Source of the DNA: JBEKHI01 sp050012355
Lineage (GTDB): Bacteria > Actinomycetota > Actinomycetes > Streptosporangiales > Streptosporangiaceae
Assembly (NCBI GenBank): GCA_050012355.1
Contig: JBEKHI010000158.1
Coordinates: forward strand, 1 to 32,884
Reading direction: 5' to 3'
DNA length: 32,884 nucleotides
Position numbers and translations under genes: made by a program. The notes under the pieces are model-generated. The model had not been told where the DNA came from. It did no database searches and saw only the letters and a program-made list of their open reading frames with translations. Below, one piece after another: positions 16,976 through 24,945 of this stretch; positions within the stretch are counted from its first letter, which is position 1; the number at the start of each line of letters is the position of its first letter.

Positions 16976-17828
16976 GCCCCACCGGATCATGGGGGTGATC
17001 GTGCGGATGCTTGGCCGCGCCGACCCGGTGCTCGAACCCGGGCATCGCAACCCGGTAGATGCACGTGTCGCAGTTCATCCTGAAATTTCCGGCTATGGCC
17101 TCGGCGTAGCGTTCCCACACCAGGCCCGCGAGTTCGTCACAGTCGCCAAACACGTCGCTAACTCGCACCTCGATGCCCGGATGCTCCGCCGCCCACGCGG
17201 CCGCCTGCTCGGCCACTCGATCCGGCAGCACCCCCGGGAACAGGAAGTACCGGGCGACGACGATCCGCCGGGCGCCGAGCGCCGCGCAGCGGTCGAGTCC
17301 CTCGGGCACCGACGGCTTGGCCAGCGAGACGAACGCGGTCTCCGCCAGCGGATAGTCCCGGCCCTCCCACAGCAGGCGCGAGGTCTTGACCACGTCGGCG
17401 TTGGCGTCCGGGTCGGTCGAGCCGCGGCCGACCACCAGCACGGCGGGCGGCTGTTCTGAAGCCGCCGCGATGCGACGCTCAAGCAGGTCGAGCAGTACCG
17501 GATGCGGACCGAGCGGGCGGCCATAGTTCCAGGTCAGGCCTTCATTCCGGTCGCGCTCACGGGCCAGCGAGGCAGGCACGTCCCCCTTGGCATGGCCGGC
17601 CGCCGTAAGCATCAGCGGCACCGCGACGAGGTGGCGGTGGCCGAGGTTGGTCAGTTCCGCGACCGCCTCGCGCAACGGCGGGTCAGACAGCTCAATGAAC
17701 CCGCCCGCAACATCCGTCGCGTGGGTCGCACCGAGCTTGGCGACGCGTTCGGCGAACGCGATGAAGGCAGCGACACCGGCGGCGTCCCGCGTCCCATGCG
17801 CCGCGAGCAGGAGTGGTGATGAGGTCAC
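16965..17828 (-). CDS. cbiX: Sirohydrochlorin cobaltochelatase CbiX
   Basis: A 287-residue chelatase with two tandem CbiX-type domains. It inserts Co2+ into sirohydrochlorin, the entry step of the cobalt-early pathway. The metal-site His are visible in LLAAHGTRD (His11) and MLTAAGHAKGD. The second domain contains RRIVVARYFLFPGVL. The C-terminus carries a CDTC motif in MNCDTCIYRV and ends in a His/Asp-rich tail (HPHDHPHDPVGHGH) likely to bind metal. The GTG start overlaps the cobH stop as GTGA; a longer frame to 18047 is only an out-of-frame reading over cobH. The His-rich tail overlaps the start of the next gene. Confidence 0.93.
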   Translation of the reverse strand: MTSSPLLLAAHGTRDAAGVAAFIAFAERVAKLGATHATDVAGGFIELSDPPLREAVAELTNLGHRHLVAVPLMLTAAGHAKGDVPASLARERDRNEGLTWNYGRPLGPHPVLLDLLERRIAAASEQPPAVLVVGRGSTDPDANADVVKTSRLLWEGRDYPLAETAFVSLAKPSVPEGLDRCAALGARRIVVARYFLFPGVLPDRVAEQAAAWAAEHPGIEVRVSDVFGDCDELAGLVWERYAEAIAGNFRMNCDTCIYRVAMPGFEHRVGAAKHPHDHPHDPVGHGH

Positions 17829-18409
17829 GGGCGGGCCACCCGCAGCAGCGCGTTGAACGCCGCGACCGCGACCGCCGATCCGCCCTTCTCCGACACGTTG
17901 CTCAGCGACGGGAGCCCGCTGGCGCGCAGCGCGTCCTTCGAGTCCGCCGCCCCGACGAAGCCGACCGGCACGCCGATCACCAGCGCTGGCTGGACTTCGC
18001 GGGCGATCACCTCGGTAAGCGCGGTCGGCGCGCAGCCGATCAGCCACACCGCGCCCGGCCCAGCCTCCCCGAACCCGAGCCGCGCCCCCGCCGCGGACAT
18101 CGTGATCCCCGCGGTGCGGGCCAGCCGGGCGGTGAGCGAGTCACTGACCTTGCAGATCACCGGGTACCTGGTGATCCCTGAGGCGACCATCGCGACGTCA
18201 GCGACAACTGGTGCGCCGGAGGCGAGCGCCGCGACGCCCTGCTCAAGCGCAGCCTCGTCGCAGACCAGGTCGGTGGCGTAGTCGAAGTCCGCGGTCGCGT
18301 GGATAATCCGCTCGGTGACCGCCCGGGACAGCGGCGGCAGCCGAGACAGGTCCAGCCGCGACCGCAATATCCGGTACGACTCCTTCTCGATGGGATGGAC
18401 CTCGGTCAC
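17825..18409 (-). CDS. cobH: Precorrin-8X methylmutase
   Basis: A 194-residue enzyme that moves the methyl group from C11 to C12 of precorrin-8 (or its cobalt form), giving hydrogenobyrinic or cobyrinic acid; called CobH or CbiC by pathway. Family marks are IEKESYRILRS, the catalytic His in RIIHATADFDY, DVAMVASGI, and PVGFVGAADSK near the C-terminus. Length is slightly below the usual 200-210 residues but no motif is missing. The GTG start has GAGGTGG a few bases upstream and lies 25 bases after the cbiG-cbiH stop. Confidence 0.95.
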   Translation of the reverse strand: MTEVHPIEKESYRILRSRLDLSRLPPLSRAVTERIIHATADFDYATDLVCDEAALEQGVAALASGAPVVADVAMVASGITRYPVICKVSDSLTARLARTAGITMSAAGARLGFGEAGPGAVWLIGCAPTALTEVIAREVQPALVIGVPVGFVGAADSKDALRASGLPSLSNVSEKGGSAVAVAAFNALLRVARP

Positions 18410-18434
18410 GTTGCCACCTCTATCTCGCGGGCTG

Positions 18435-20159
18435 TCACTGTTGCGCCCACCGGTATTCGCGGGGAGTGACCATCAGGCCAGCCACCAGCCGGGTGCGGGA
18501 CGAGCCGACGATCACCAGCGTGCGCATGTCGATCGGCTCCGGATCAAAGGACTCCAGCGTCGCCACCCCCTGCGACTGGTCCGCCCGCGTCGCGTCGCGC
18601 ACCCATCCGACCGGCGTTTCCGGCGGGCGATACTTGGCGAGCAGTTCCAGCGCGCGCGGCAGCTGCCAGGTCCGGCGGACGCTACGCGGATTGTAGAAGC
18701 AGGTCACCAGATCCGCTTCGGCCGCCGCCTGGATGCGCCGCTCGATGACGTCCCACGGGGTGTGCAGGTCCGACAGCGAGATCATCGCGTGGTCGTGCCC
18801 AAGCGGCGCGCCAAGCACCGTCGCCGCGGCGAGCGCCGCCGTCACTCCCGGCACGCCCGTCACGTCGTAGGACCCGTCGTAGTTCTGCAGCGCGGGGCTG
18901 GCCATCGCGAACACGCCCGCGTCGCCGGAGCCGATCAACGCGACCGCGTGGCCGGCTCGGGCTTGCGTGACGGCGGCCTGCGCGCGTTCTTCTTCACTGC
19001 CGAGCCCGCTGGCCAGGACCTTGGTGCCAGGAACTATCAAATCGTTAATCTGTTCGATATACTGATCGAGTCCGACGACAACCGAGGACCGGCGCAGTTC
19101 GGCGACCGCCCGGGGGGTGAGCAGATCCCGCGCGCCAGGACCGATCCCGATGACCGCGAGCCGCCCGCGTGGCCGGGCCCGCGCCGCCGCCACGGTGGCG
19201 TGCGCGCTCGCGTGCTTGACCGCGACCAGTGACGCGCCGGGTCCCGCGTGCAGCAGGGCGGCGGCTTCGGCGACGCTGGGCGATCCGGTGACGGCCCGGA
19301 CGACCTCACTCGGGTTGGGCACCGCGACCGCCGCCAGCTCCGCCGCCGGGTACGTCACGAAACCCCAGCCCCGCTGGCTGGCCGCCGCACGGAGCCCTTG
19401 CTCGTCCGCCTTCAGTTCCGCCGTCGCCATGACCATAACGGCGCGTGGTGAAACCCCATGGTCACCCAGGACCAGGTCGATGAGCTCGCTCGCCTCGGCG
19501 GCCGGTACCCCGCGCGACGCGCCCATGCCGACGGTCAGCGAGGGCGGGCGGAGCAGGACGCGGGGCTCGCCGCTGTCCGGCAGGACGCGATCGGTCACGA
19601 CGATCGCGGCGGTTCCCGGTTCGGGGTGCTGCGCGGACACTACGTTCGACGGGAAGGCGGGCAGCGGCCAGGTCTGGTCCATGGTCAGCGTTACCCGCTC
19701 ACCGTCGAGGATGGCGCGGGTGACAGCGGCGACGTCGCCCTCGGCGGCGAAGCCCTCGATCTCGTCGAGCGGCGTGACCCCGGTGGCGTCGGTGGCGGTC
19801 GTGATGACCGGCTCGGCATCCAGGATGGCCGCGACGGTCCGCGCCAGCTTGTTCGCCCCAGCCGCATGCCCGCCAAGCAACGGGATCGCGTACCGCTGCG
19901 CCTCATCCACGCAAACGACCGCCGGCCCCTCATGCTTGGCCGTCGGCTCATCGGCGGCCGCGAGCAGCGGCGCGAGCAGGCGGACGACCGCGCCGGCGGC
20001 GAGGAAGCACACGATCGCGTCGCACTCGCCGAACGCGCGGGGCAGCGCCGTCGCGGCCGGCCCGCCGTAGACGGCGGCGTCCGGCAGCGCGGCGGCGATT
20101 CGTTCCGCGCCTCGCCGTCCCGCTGCCGTCACGGCGATCACTCCGATCACACGTGCCAC
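18435..20159 (-). CDS. CbiG-CbiH fusion: cobalt-precorrin-5A hydrolase + precorrin-3B C17-methyltransferase
   Basis: A 574-residue bifunctional enzyme. Residues 1-300 are CbiG, which opens the lactone and releases the two-carbon fragment in ring contraction: CFLAAGAVVRLLAP and LLGGHAAGANKLA in the N-domain, VGMGASRGVP (210-219) in the C-domain. Residues 330-574 are CbiH/CobJ, the C17-methyltransferase, with GIGPGARDLLTPRA, GSGDAGVFAMA and FYNPRSVRRTWQL. CbiG belongs to the cobalt-early pathway. The GTG start at 20159 overlaps the cobL stop by 13 bases; GTG at 20150, with GGGGAG at better spacing, is an equally good start. Confidence 0.93.
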   Translation of the reverse strand: MARVIGVIAVTAAGRRGAERIAAALPDAAVYGGPAATALPRAFGECDAIVCFLAAGAVVRLLAPLLAAADEPTAKHEGPAVVCVDEAQRYAIPLLGGHAAGANKLARTVAAILDAEPVITTATDATGVTPLDEIEGFAAEGDVAAVTRAILDGERVTLTMDQTWPLPAFPSNVVSAQHPEPGTAAIVVTDRVLPDSGEPRVLLRPPSLTVGMGASRGVPAAEASELIDLVLGDHGVSPRAVMVMATAELKADEQGLRAAASQRGWGFVTYPAAELAAVAVPNPSEVVRAVTGSPSVAEAAALLHAGPGASLVAVKHASAHATVAAARARPRGRLAVIGIGPGARDLLTPRAVAELRRSSVVVGLDQYIEQINDLIVPGTKVLASGLGSEEERAQAAVTQARAGHAVALIGSGDAGVFAMASPALQNYDGSYDVTGVPGVTAALAAATVLGAPLGHDHAMISLSDLHTPWDVIERRIQAAAEADLVTCFYNPRSVRRTWQLPRALELLAKYRPPETPVGWVRDATRADQSQGVATLESFDPEPIDMRTLVIVGSSRTRLVAGLMVTPREYRWAQQ

Positions 20160-21430
20160 TCCCCTACCGACAGCGGTGGCTCCCCGCTGGAACCCGATTC
20201 TGGTTGGTGCTGCACCAACCGCACTCTTTGCTCGTTGGTGTCACACTCACCATGATCACGGACGCCCCAGAGGACGAAGACTGGGTTGGTCGCGGCCAGC
20301 CGCAGCGAGCCGTTGGGCAGCGGGCTGAGCCGACTCGACTGGATCTGCGTGCCGTCGGTCGCGTAGCCGGCCTTGGTGAGCAGGTCATGGACGGCGGCGA
20401 CCCGGTCCACGGAGGCGCAGGTAACGACGACGCGGCTCGGTTCGTTGCGCAATGCGGCGGCGAGCACCTCGTTATCGCCGCCACCGGCGAACACGGCGTC
20501 AGGGTCCGGCAGCCCGTCGAGCGCCTCGGGGGCCCGGCCCTCGCGGACCCGCAGGTAGACGCCATGCCGCGCGGCGTTGCGGCGGATACGCGCGCACTGG
20601 CTGGAGTCCGATTCGACCGCTATCGCCCACGCGCCGAACCGGGCGCATTCCACCGCGACCGACCCCGAACCAGCACCTAGGTCCCAGATGACCTGACCGG
20701 GGGCGGGTCCTAGCCGGGCGAGCACCAAGGCACGGACCTCGCTCTTGGTGATCATCGAGTCGCGGTGCTCGAATTCGTCCTCGGGCAGCGCCCAGCCAAC
20801 GCCGGGGGCGCCAGGGTGGCCCGCCAGCCAGCGGACCGCGCTGGGAGCCGCGGGGTCGAGGGACAGCAGGACGTTGGGGTCGGCGTAACTCGCGCCAGGT
20901 GCGTAAGGGGTAACCCGTTCGTCGTTATGGCCAAGTCGTTCGGCGATATAAACGGTGCGGCCGGCGGCGGAAAGCTCGGTGCCGAGGCTGGTGCCACCAG
21001 GCGCGGTAAGGATGGCGGCCTTCGGATGCGCCAGCGCGGCGGCCATCACCTGGCGGGGATCCCGGCCGTGCGCGGAGAGCACCAGGGCGTCGTCCCAGTC
21101 GATGCCGAGCCGCGCGAACGCGAGCGCGACCGAGGAGACCGCGGGGATGACCCGGGGTGTTATGCCGCGCTGCCGCATGGACCGGACGATGCCGAAGAAC
21201 CCCGGGTCTCCCGATGCCAGCACCGCCACCGGACCGGTATGCCCGGCGATTCCGTCGAGCGCCTCGTCGAGACGGGAGATGACCAGGGTCTGCTTGGTCT
21301 CAGGGATCGTGACCGCGTCGAGGTGGCGCCGGCCGCCCGCGACGAGTACGGCCGACTCCAGCGCCGCGGTGGCCGCTTCGGACAGCGGCCCCCCATCGAA
21401 ACCGATAACGGTCACCTCGGGCGCGCTCAC
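20147..21430 (-). CDS. cobL: CobL (CbiE-CbiT fusion): precorrin-6Y C5,15-methyltransferase, decarboxylating
   Basis: A 427-residue enzyme that methylates C5 and C15 of the corrin ring and removes the C12 acetate carboxyl. Residues 1-210 are the CbiE methyltransferase (VIGFDGGPLS, VLASGDPGFFG, LSAHGRDP). Residues 225-390 are CbiT, a Rossmann SAM enzyme (ITKSEVRAL, IWDLGAGSGSVAVECAR). The family normally ends near VFVLWGV (residue 390); the last 37 residues include sequence encoded by repeat B3 and are probably acquired. GTG at 21430 is chosen because of an ideal GGAGGT four bases upstream, which overlaps the cobI-cobM stop. Confidence 0.94.
   Translation of the reverse strand: MSAPEVTVIGFDGGPLSEAATAALESAVLVAGGRRHLDAVTIPETKQTLVISRLDEALDGIAGHTGPVAVLASGDPGFFGIVRSMRQRGITPRVIPAVSSVALAFARLGIDWDDALVLSAHGRDPRQVMAAALAHPKAAILTAPGGTSLGTELSAAGRTVYIAERLGHNDERVTPYAPGASYADPNVLLSLDPAAPSAVRWLAGHPGAPGVGWALPEDEFEHRDSMITKSEVRALVLARLGPAPGQVIWDLGAGSGSVAVECARFGAWAIAVESDSSQCARIRRNAARHGVYLRVREGRAPEALDGLPDPDAVFAGGGDNEVLAAALRNEPSRVVVTCASVDRVAAVHDLLTKAGYATDGTQIQSSRLSPLPNGSLRLAATNPVFVLWGVRDHGECDTNEQRVRLVQHQPESGSSGEPPLSVGEWHV
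20200..20253 (+). repeat. Family B palindromic repeat, copy B3
   Basis: A 54-bp copy with CTGGTTGGTGCTGCAC on the left, loop CACTCTTTG and CACTCACCAT on the right, aligned without gaps to B1 and B2. It lies inside the 3' end of cobL, where the opposite strand is read as an extra C-terminal tail (CDTNEQRVRLVQHQPE), and about 40 bases before the cbiG-cbiH start. A hairpin here could affect coupling between the two genes. Confidence 0.78.
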
Positions 21431-21431
21431 G

Positions 21432-23042
21432 CTACCTCCAACCATTCGAAGAATCGTCCGTAGAATCTGGTGCTCCAGCGACAGATTCCCCGGACGTTTG
21501 CGAGGAAGCCCGCAGCGAGCGCCTGGCGACCCGGTCGGCGCGACGGTGGCCATGGAAATGTCCCGGATGATACAGGTGCGACCGGGTGCCACCCGCCGCC
21601 AGGCCCGGACCGACCAGCACGAGCGTGTGCTTCCAGAGCTTGTGAGCCTTGATCGTGTCCTCGAGATCATCGAGTGAGCACTCCACGATCAGCTCATCCG
21701 GCCAGGTCACCTGGTACGCGACCACGCATGGCGTCGACGGCGGATAACCGCCCGACAGCAGCTCATCTCGCAGCTGGCCCGAGCGCGCGGCCGACAGGAA
21801 CAGCGCCATCGTTGTCTGGTGCCTGGCGAACTCGGCGACCTTCTCCCCCGGTGGCATCGGGGTCTTACCGCCACCTAGCCGGGTCAGGATCACCGACTGC
21901 GCGACCTCGGGGATGGTGAGTTCCCGGCCGATCGCCGCCGCCACCGCGGTAAAGCTCGACACCCCGGGGATGATCTCGGTGTCCAGGGCGAGTGAGTCAC
22001 ACCGTTGCGACTGCTCGGCGACAGCACCCCACAACGACGGGTCACCCGAGTGAATACGGGCGACCATGAGGCGCTGGGCGGCGGCGCGCTCGAAGTACGG
22101 CAGCACCCCCTCCATCGGCAGCGCGGCGGAATCCACGACCTCCGCGTCCGGCCGCGCGTGCGTGAGCACACCCGGGTGCACCAGGCTCGACGCCCAGATC
22201 ACGATGTCGGCGTCCGCGATCGCGGCGGCGCCCCGGAAGGTCAGCAGGTCAGGTGCGCCCGGTCCCGCGCCGATGAAGGTGACCTTCCCGCGGTCGCGTG
22301 GTCGCGGGAGCGCGCTGCCCGCACCGGCCTCGCGGACAGCGGGCACGATCAGCGTGGACAGGTAGGGGACTTCCTCGGCGACGTCGCGCAACGGCCCGAT
22401 CGACTCGCCCGGCAGCCCGAGCCGGGCACCCACGATCGCCCCGTCGGCTCGGCCGCCGAGCCGACGGCGGAGGTCGTCCAGGGACGGACTCGACTTCGCG
22501 CCGAGCTTGTAGCCGACCAGCGCGCCGCCGTGCGCCAGCGCGGTGTCAAACGCGGCCGCGCCGCCGTTGAGCGGCACCAGCGTCACCGGCTCGGCCCCCT
22601 CGGCGAGTGAGATGCCCGCCCGCGCAGCTAGGTCCTGCATCGCCGTGATCCCCGGCACCAGCTCGACCGTCACATTAGGCACCGTATCCCGTACCGCCTG
22701 TGACACATAGCTAAAGGTCGAATAGAGGCTTGGGTCCCCAATGGTACAAAACGCGGCCGTTGTACTCCCCGCCGTGAACGCGGCGGCGACCGCTTCGGCG
22801 GCCTGCCGCCAGGCGGATGCGCGGCGCGCGGTGACCCCGCCCCGGTCGTTCAGCGCGAAGTCGAGCCTGCGGATCTTGGCGGCGTCCACGTACTCGGCGA
22901 CAACGGACTCGGCCCGGCCCTGCTCCTGGACTCCCTCCAGCACCGGAACGAAGACCAGATCGGCCTCGCGGAGCACGCGGACGGCCTTGACCGTGACGAG
23001 TTCCGGGTCTCCGGGGCCGACACCGACGCCGATCAGCCTCAT
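21432..23042 (-). CDS. CobI-CobM (CbiL-CbiF) fusion: precorrin-2 C20- and precorrin-4 C11-methyltransferase
   Basis: A 536-residue protein with two SAM-dependent tetrapyrrole methyltransferases. Residues 1-240 are CobI/CbiL (GVGPGDPELVTVKA, FCTIGDPSLYSTFSYV, VPGITAMQDLAARAG), methylating C20. Residues 252-490 are CobM/CbiF (FIGAGPGAPDLLTFRG, HSGDPSLWGAVAEQ, EIIPGVSSFTAVAAAIGRELT), methylating C11. Both SAM-site motifs are intact in each half. A basic then Ser-rich tail of about 45 residues (RADRVARRSLRASS onward) follows the second domain and has no family counterpart that I recognise. The ATG overlaps the cobB stop as ATGA; a longer frame to 23354 is an artefact over cobB. Confidence 0.94.
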   Translation of the reverse strand: MRLIGVGVGPGDPELVTVKAVRVLREADLVFVPVLEGVQEQGRAESVVAEYVDAAKIRRLDFALNDRGGVTARRASAWRQAAEAVAAAFTAGSTTAAFCTIGDPSLYSTFSYVSQAVRDTVPNVTVELVPGITAMQDLAARAGISLAEGAEPVTLVPLNGGAAAFDTALAHGGALVGYKLGAKSSPSLDDLRRRLGGRADGAIVGARLGLPGESIGPLRDVAEEVPYLSTLIVPAVREAGAGSALPRPRDRGKVTFIGAGPGAPDLLTFRGAAAIADADIVIWASSLVHPGVLTHARPDAEVVDSAALPMEGVLPYFERAAAQRLMVARIHSGDPSLWGAVAEQSQRCDSLALDTEIIPGVSSFTAVAAAIGRELTIPEVAQSVILTRLGGGKTPMPPGEKVAEFARHQTTMALFLSAARSGQLRDELLSGGYPPSTPCVVAYQVTWPDELIVECSLDDLEDTIKAHKLWKHTLVLVGPGLAAGGTRSHLYHPGHFHGHRRADRVARRSLRASSQTSGESVAGAPDSTDDSSNGWR

Positions 23043-24355
23043 CCGGCGGCCTTCGCAAACCGGTGCGCGAACTCGGGGTACCCGGCCCAGTGCACATGCA
23101 GGTAGGACGCGGTGACGGTGCCCGTCGCGTAGCCGCCAGCCGGTCCCCACGCGTCTCCGGCCGGAGTGATCGCGGTGCGGTGGAACTCGTGCGCATGCAC
23201 GATCTGTCCCGTGCGGCTCGTCACCGAATCGCGCGTCGCGGTGGCACGCCGGTAGCCGAGGGTCAGCTTCGGCGTCATCGTGGCGGTCGCGTCGATGACG
23301 CCGCACATCGGATGACCGTCGAGGGCGGTGGCCAGGTAGAGCAGGCCGGCGCATTCGGCCACGACGGGACCGGTGAACTCACGCATCCGGGCGCGGAGCT
23401 TTTCGTTAGCGGCCAAGCCCTCGGCGTGCAGTTCGGGGAACCCGCCGCCGACGATCACTCCGGTGGTGCCCGCGGGGAGGTCCTCGTCGGTGAGCGGGTC
23501 GAACTCGGCCACGGTGAGGCCGGACGCTTCCAGTTGCTCGCGCTGTTCGGTGTAGCCGAAGGTGAAGGCCGCTCCGCCCGCGATCGCTATCGTGCCGTTG
23601 TGCTTCCCGTGGCCATTGCCCGGTGCGGCTTCCCACGCGGGGCCGGGCAGCGGCGGCGCGGTCCTGGCGAGGGCAAGCAGCCCGTCGATATCGCAGGATT
23701 TAGCGATAAGCACACCCATCCGGTCCACTGCTTCGCTGGCGGCGTTGCGCCGTTCCCCGGCCGGGATCAGCCCCAGATGCCTGGCCGGGGTGACGATCTC
23801 GCCGGTGCGGCGGATCACTCCGAACACCGGGACAGTCAACGCTTCGCGCAGCAGCCGTTCATGCCGGTCCGAGGCGACCTTGTTAAGTATCACGCCCGCC
23901 ACCGGAGTACGCGGATCGAACCGGGCGAAGCCCTCGACGAGCGCCGCCACCGACCGGCCGGCTCGCGCGGCGTCGACCACCAGCACCACCGGCGCGCTGA
24001 GCAGCCTGGCCACGTGGGCGGTGGACGCGAACCCCGCCTCGCCCGCCTCCAACGCCGGATCGGCGCCGTCGAACATCCCCATCGCGCCCTCGACCACCGC
24101 GATGTCCGCGCGGTCTGCCCCGTGCAGGAACAGCGGGACGGTCTGCTCGGCACCACATAGGAACGGATCCAGGTTGCGGCGCGGCCGTCCCGACGCTAGC
24201 TCGTGGTAGCCGGGATCTATGTAGTCAGGTCCGACCTTATGCCCGGAGACCTCCAGGCCGCGGGCGCGCAGCGCCGCCATCAGCCCGGTGGCGACGGTGG
24301 TCTTACCGCTGCCGGACGCGGGCGCGGCGATGACCAGCCGAGGGATCGTCACCAT
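23039..24355 (-). CDS. cobB: Cobyrinate a,c-diamide synthase
   Basis: A 438-residue glutamine-dependent amidotransferase that amidates the a and c side chains of the corrin ring using ATP; CobB or CbiA by pathway. The N-terminal ATPase domain has APASGSGKTTVATGL and GHKVGPDYIDPGYH, and VVEGAMGMFDG is the second nucleotide motif. The C-terminal class I glutaminase domain has GVIVGGGFPELHAEGL, the nucleophile Cys in VVAECAGLLYLA and the catalytic His in HAHEFHRT. ATG 24355 overlaps the cobO stop by seven bases; GTG at 24352 is an alternative. Confidence 0.95.
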   Translation of the reverse strand: MVTIPRLVIAAPASGSGKTTVATGLMAALRARGLEVSGHKVGPDYIDPGYHELASGRPRRNLDPFLCGAEQTVPLFLHGADRADIAVVEGAMGMFDGADPALEAGEAGFASTAHVARLLSAPVVLVVDAARAGRSVAALVEGFARFDPRTPVAGVILNKVASDRHERLLREALTVPVFGVIRRTGEIVTPARHLGLIPAGERRNAASEAVDRMGVLIAKSCDIDGLLALARTAPPLPGPAWEAAPGNGHGKHNGTIAIAGGAAFTFGYTEQREQLEASGLTVAEFDPLTDEDLPAGTTGVIVGGGFPELHAEGLAANEKLRARMREFTGPVVAECAGLLYLATALDGHPMCGVIDATATMTPKLTLGYRRATATRDSVTSRTGQIVHAHEFHRTAITPAGDAWGPAGGYATGTVTASYLHVHWAGYPEFAHRFAKAAG

Positions 24356-24945
24356 TCGATCCCTTTCTGGCCTTTCTGCCCGGCGTCCATCGGGTGCTTG
24401 ACCTTGGTCATCTCGGTCACCAGATCGGCATAGTCAACGAGTTTCGGATGCGCGTCGCGCCCGGTGATCACCACGTGCTGGCCGCCGGGGCGGCTCGCCA
24501 GCGTCTCGATCACCTCGTCCACGTCCACCCAGCCCCACTTGATCGGATAGGTGAACTCGTCGAGCACGTACAGCCGGTACGTCTCGCTAGCGAGGTCGCG
24601 GGCGATCTGCGCCCAGCCCTCGGCGGCCTGCTCCGCGTGGTCGGTTTGGTCGCGCTGGATCCAGGACCAGCCTTCGCCCATCTTGTGCCAGGTCACCTGG
24701 CCGCCCTCTTGGGTATCGCCGAGTACCCGGAGTGCTCGTTCCTCACCGACCCGCCATTTCGCCGACTTGACGAACTGGAAAACGCCGATCGGCCACCCCT
24801 GGTTCCAGGCGCGCAACGCAAGTCCGAACGCAGCGGTCGACTTCCCCTTGCCAACCCCGGTATGCACGATGACCAGCGGCTTCGCGCGACGCTGGCGGGT
24901 GGTGAGTCCGTCGTCCGGCACCGCTGCCGGCTTGCCCTGTGGCAT
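24349..24945 (-). CDS. cobO: Cob(I)yrinic acid a,c-diamide adenosyltransferase
   Basis: A 198-residue CobA/CobO/BtuR-type ATP:corrinoid adenosyltransferase that attaches the 5'-deoxyadenosyl group to reduced cobalt. The P-loop variant GVGKGKSTAAFGLALRA is typical, as are VFQFVKSAKW, the aromatic stretch KMGEGWSWIQRD, Walker B-like LYVLDEFTYPIKWGW and VITGRDAHPKLVDYADLVTEM. Length matches the family. Its start overlaps the chelatase stop as TGATG, so it is tightly coupled to that gene. Confidence 0.96.
   Translation of the reverse strand: MPQGKPAAVPDDGLTTRQRRAKPLVIVHTGVGKGKSTAAFGLALRAWNQGWPIGVFQFVKSAKWRVGEERALRVLGDTQEGGQVTWHKMGEGWSWIQRDQTDHAEQAAEGWAQIARDLASETYRLYVLDEFTYPIKWGWVDVDEVIETLASRPGGQHVVITGRDAHPKLVDYADLVTEMTKVKHPMDAGQKGQKGIEW

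Noticed and set aside
16965..18047. 360-codon version of CbiX with an Arg-rich N-terminal extension
   Set aside because: The extension is an out-of-frame reading of cobH; the GTG at 17828 with a GTGA overlap gives the standard start before LLLAAHGTRD.
23040..23354. Arg/His-rich extension of CobI-CobM upstream of 23042
   Set aside because: It overlaps the C-terminal coding region of cobB in another frame; MRLIGVGVGPGDP is the family start.
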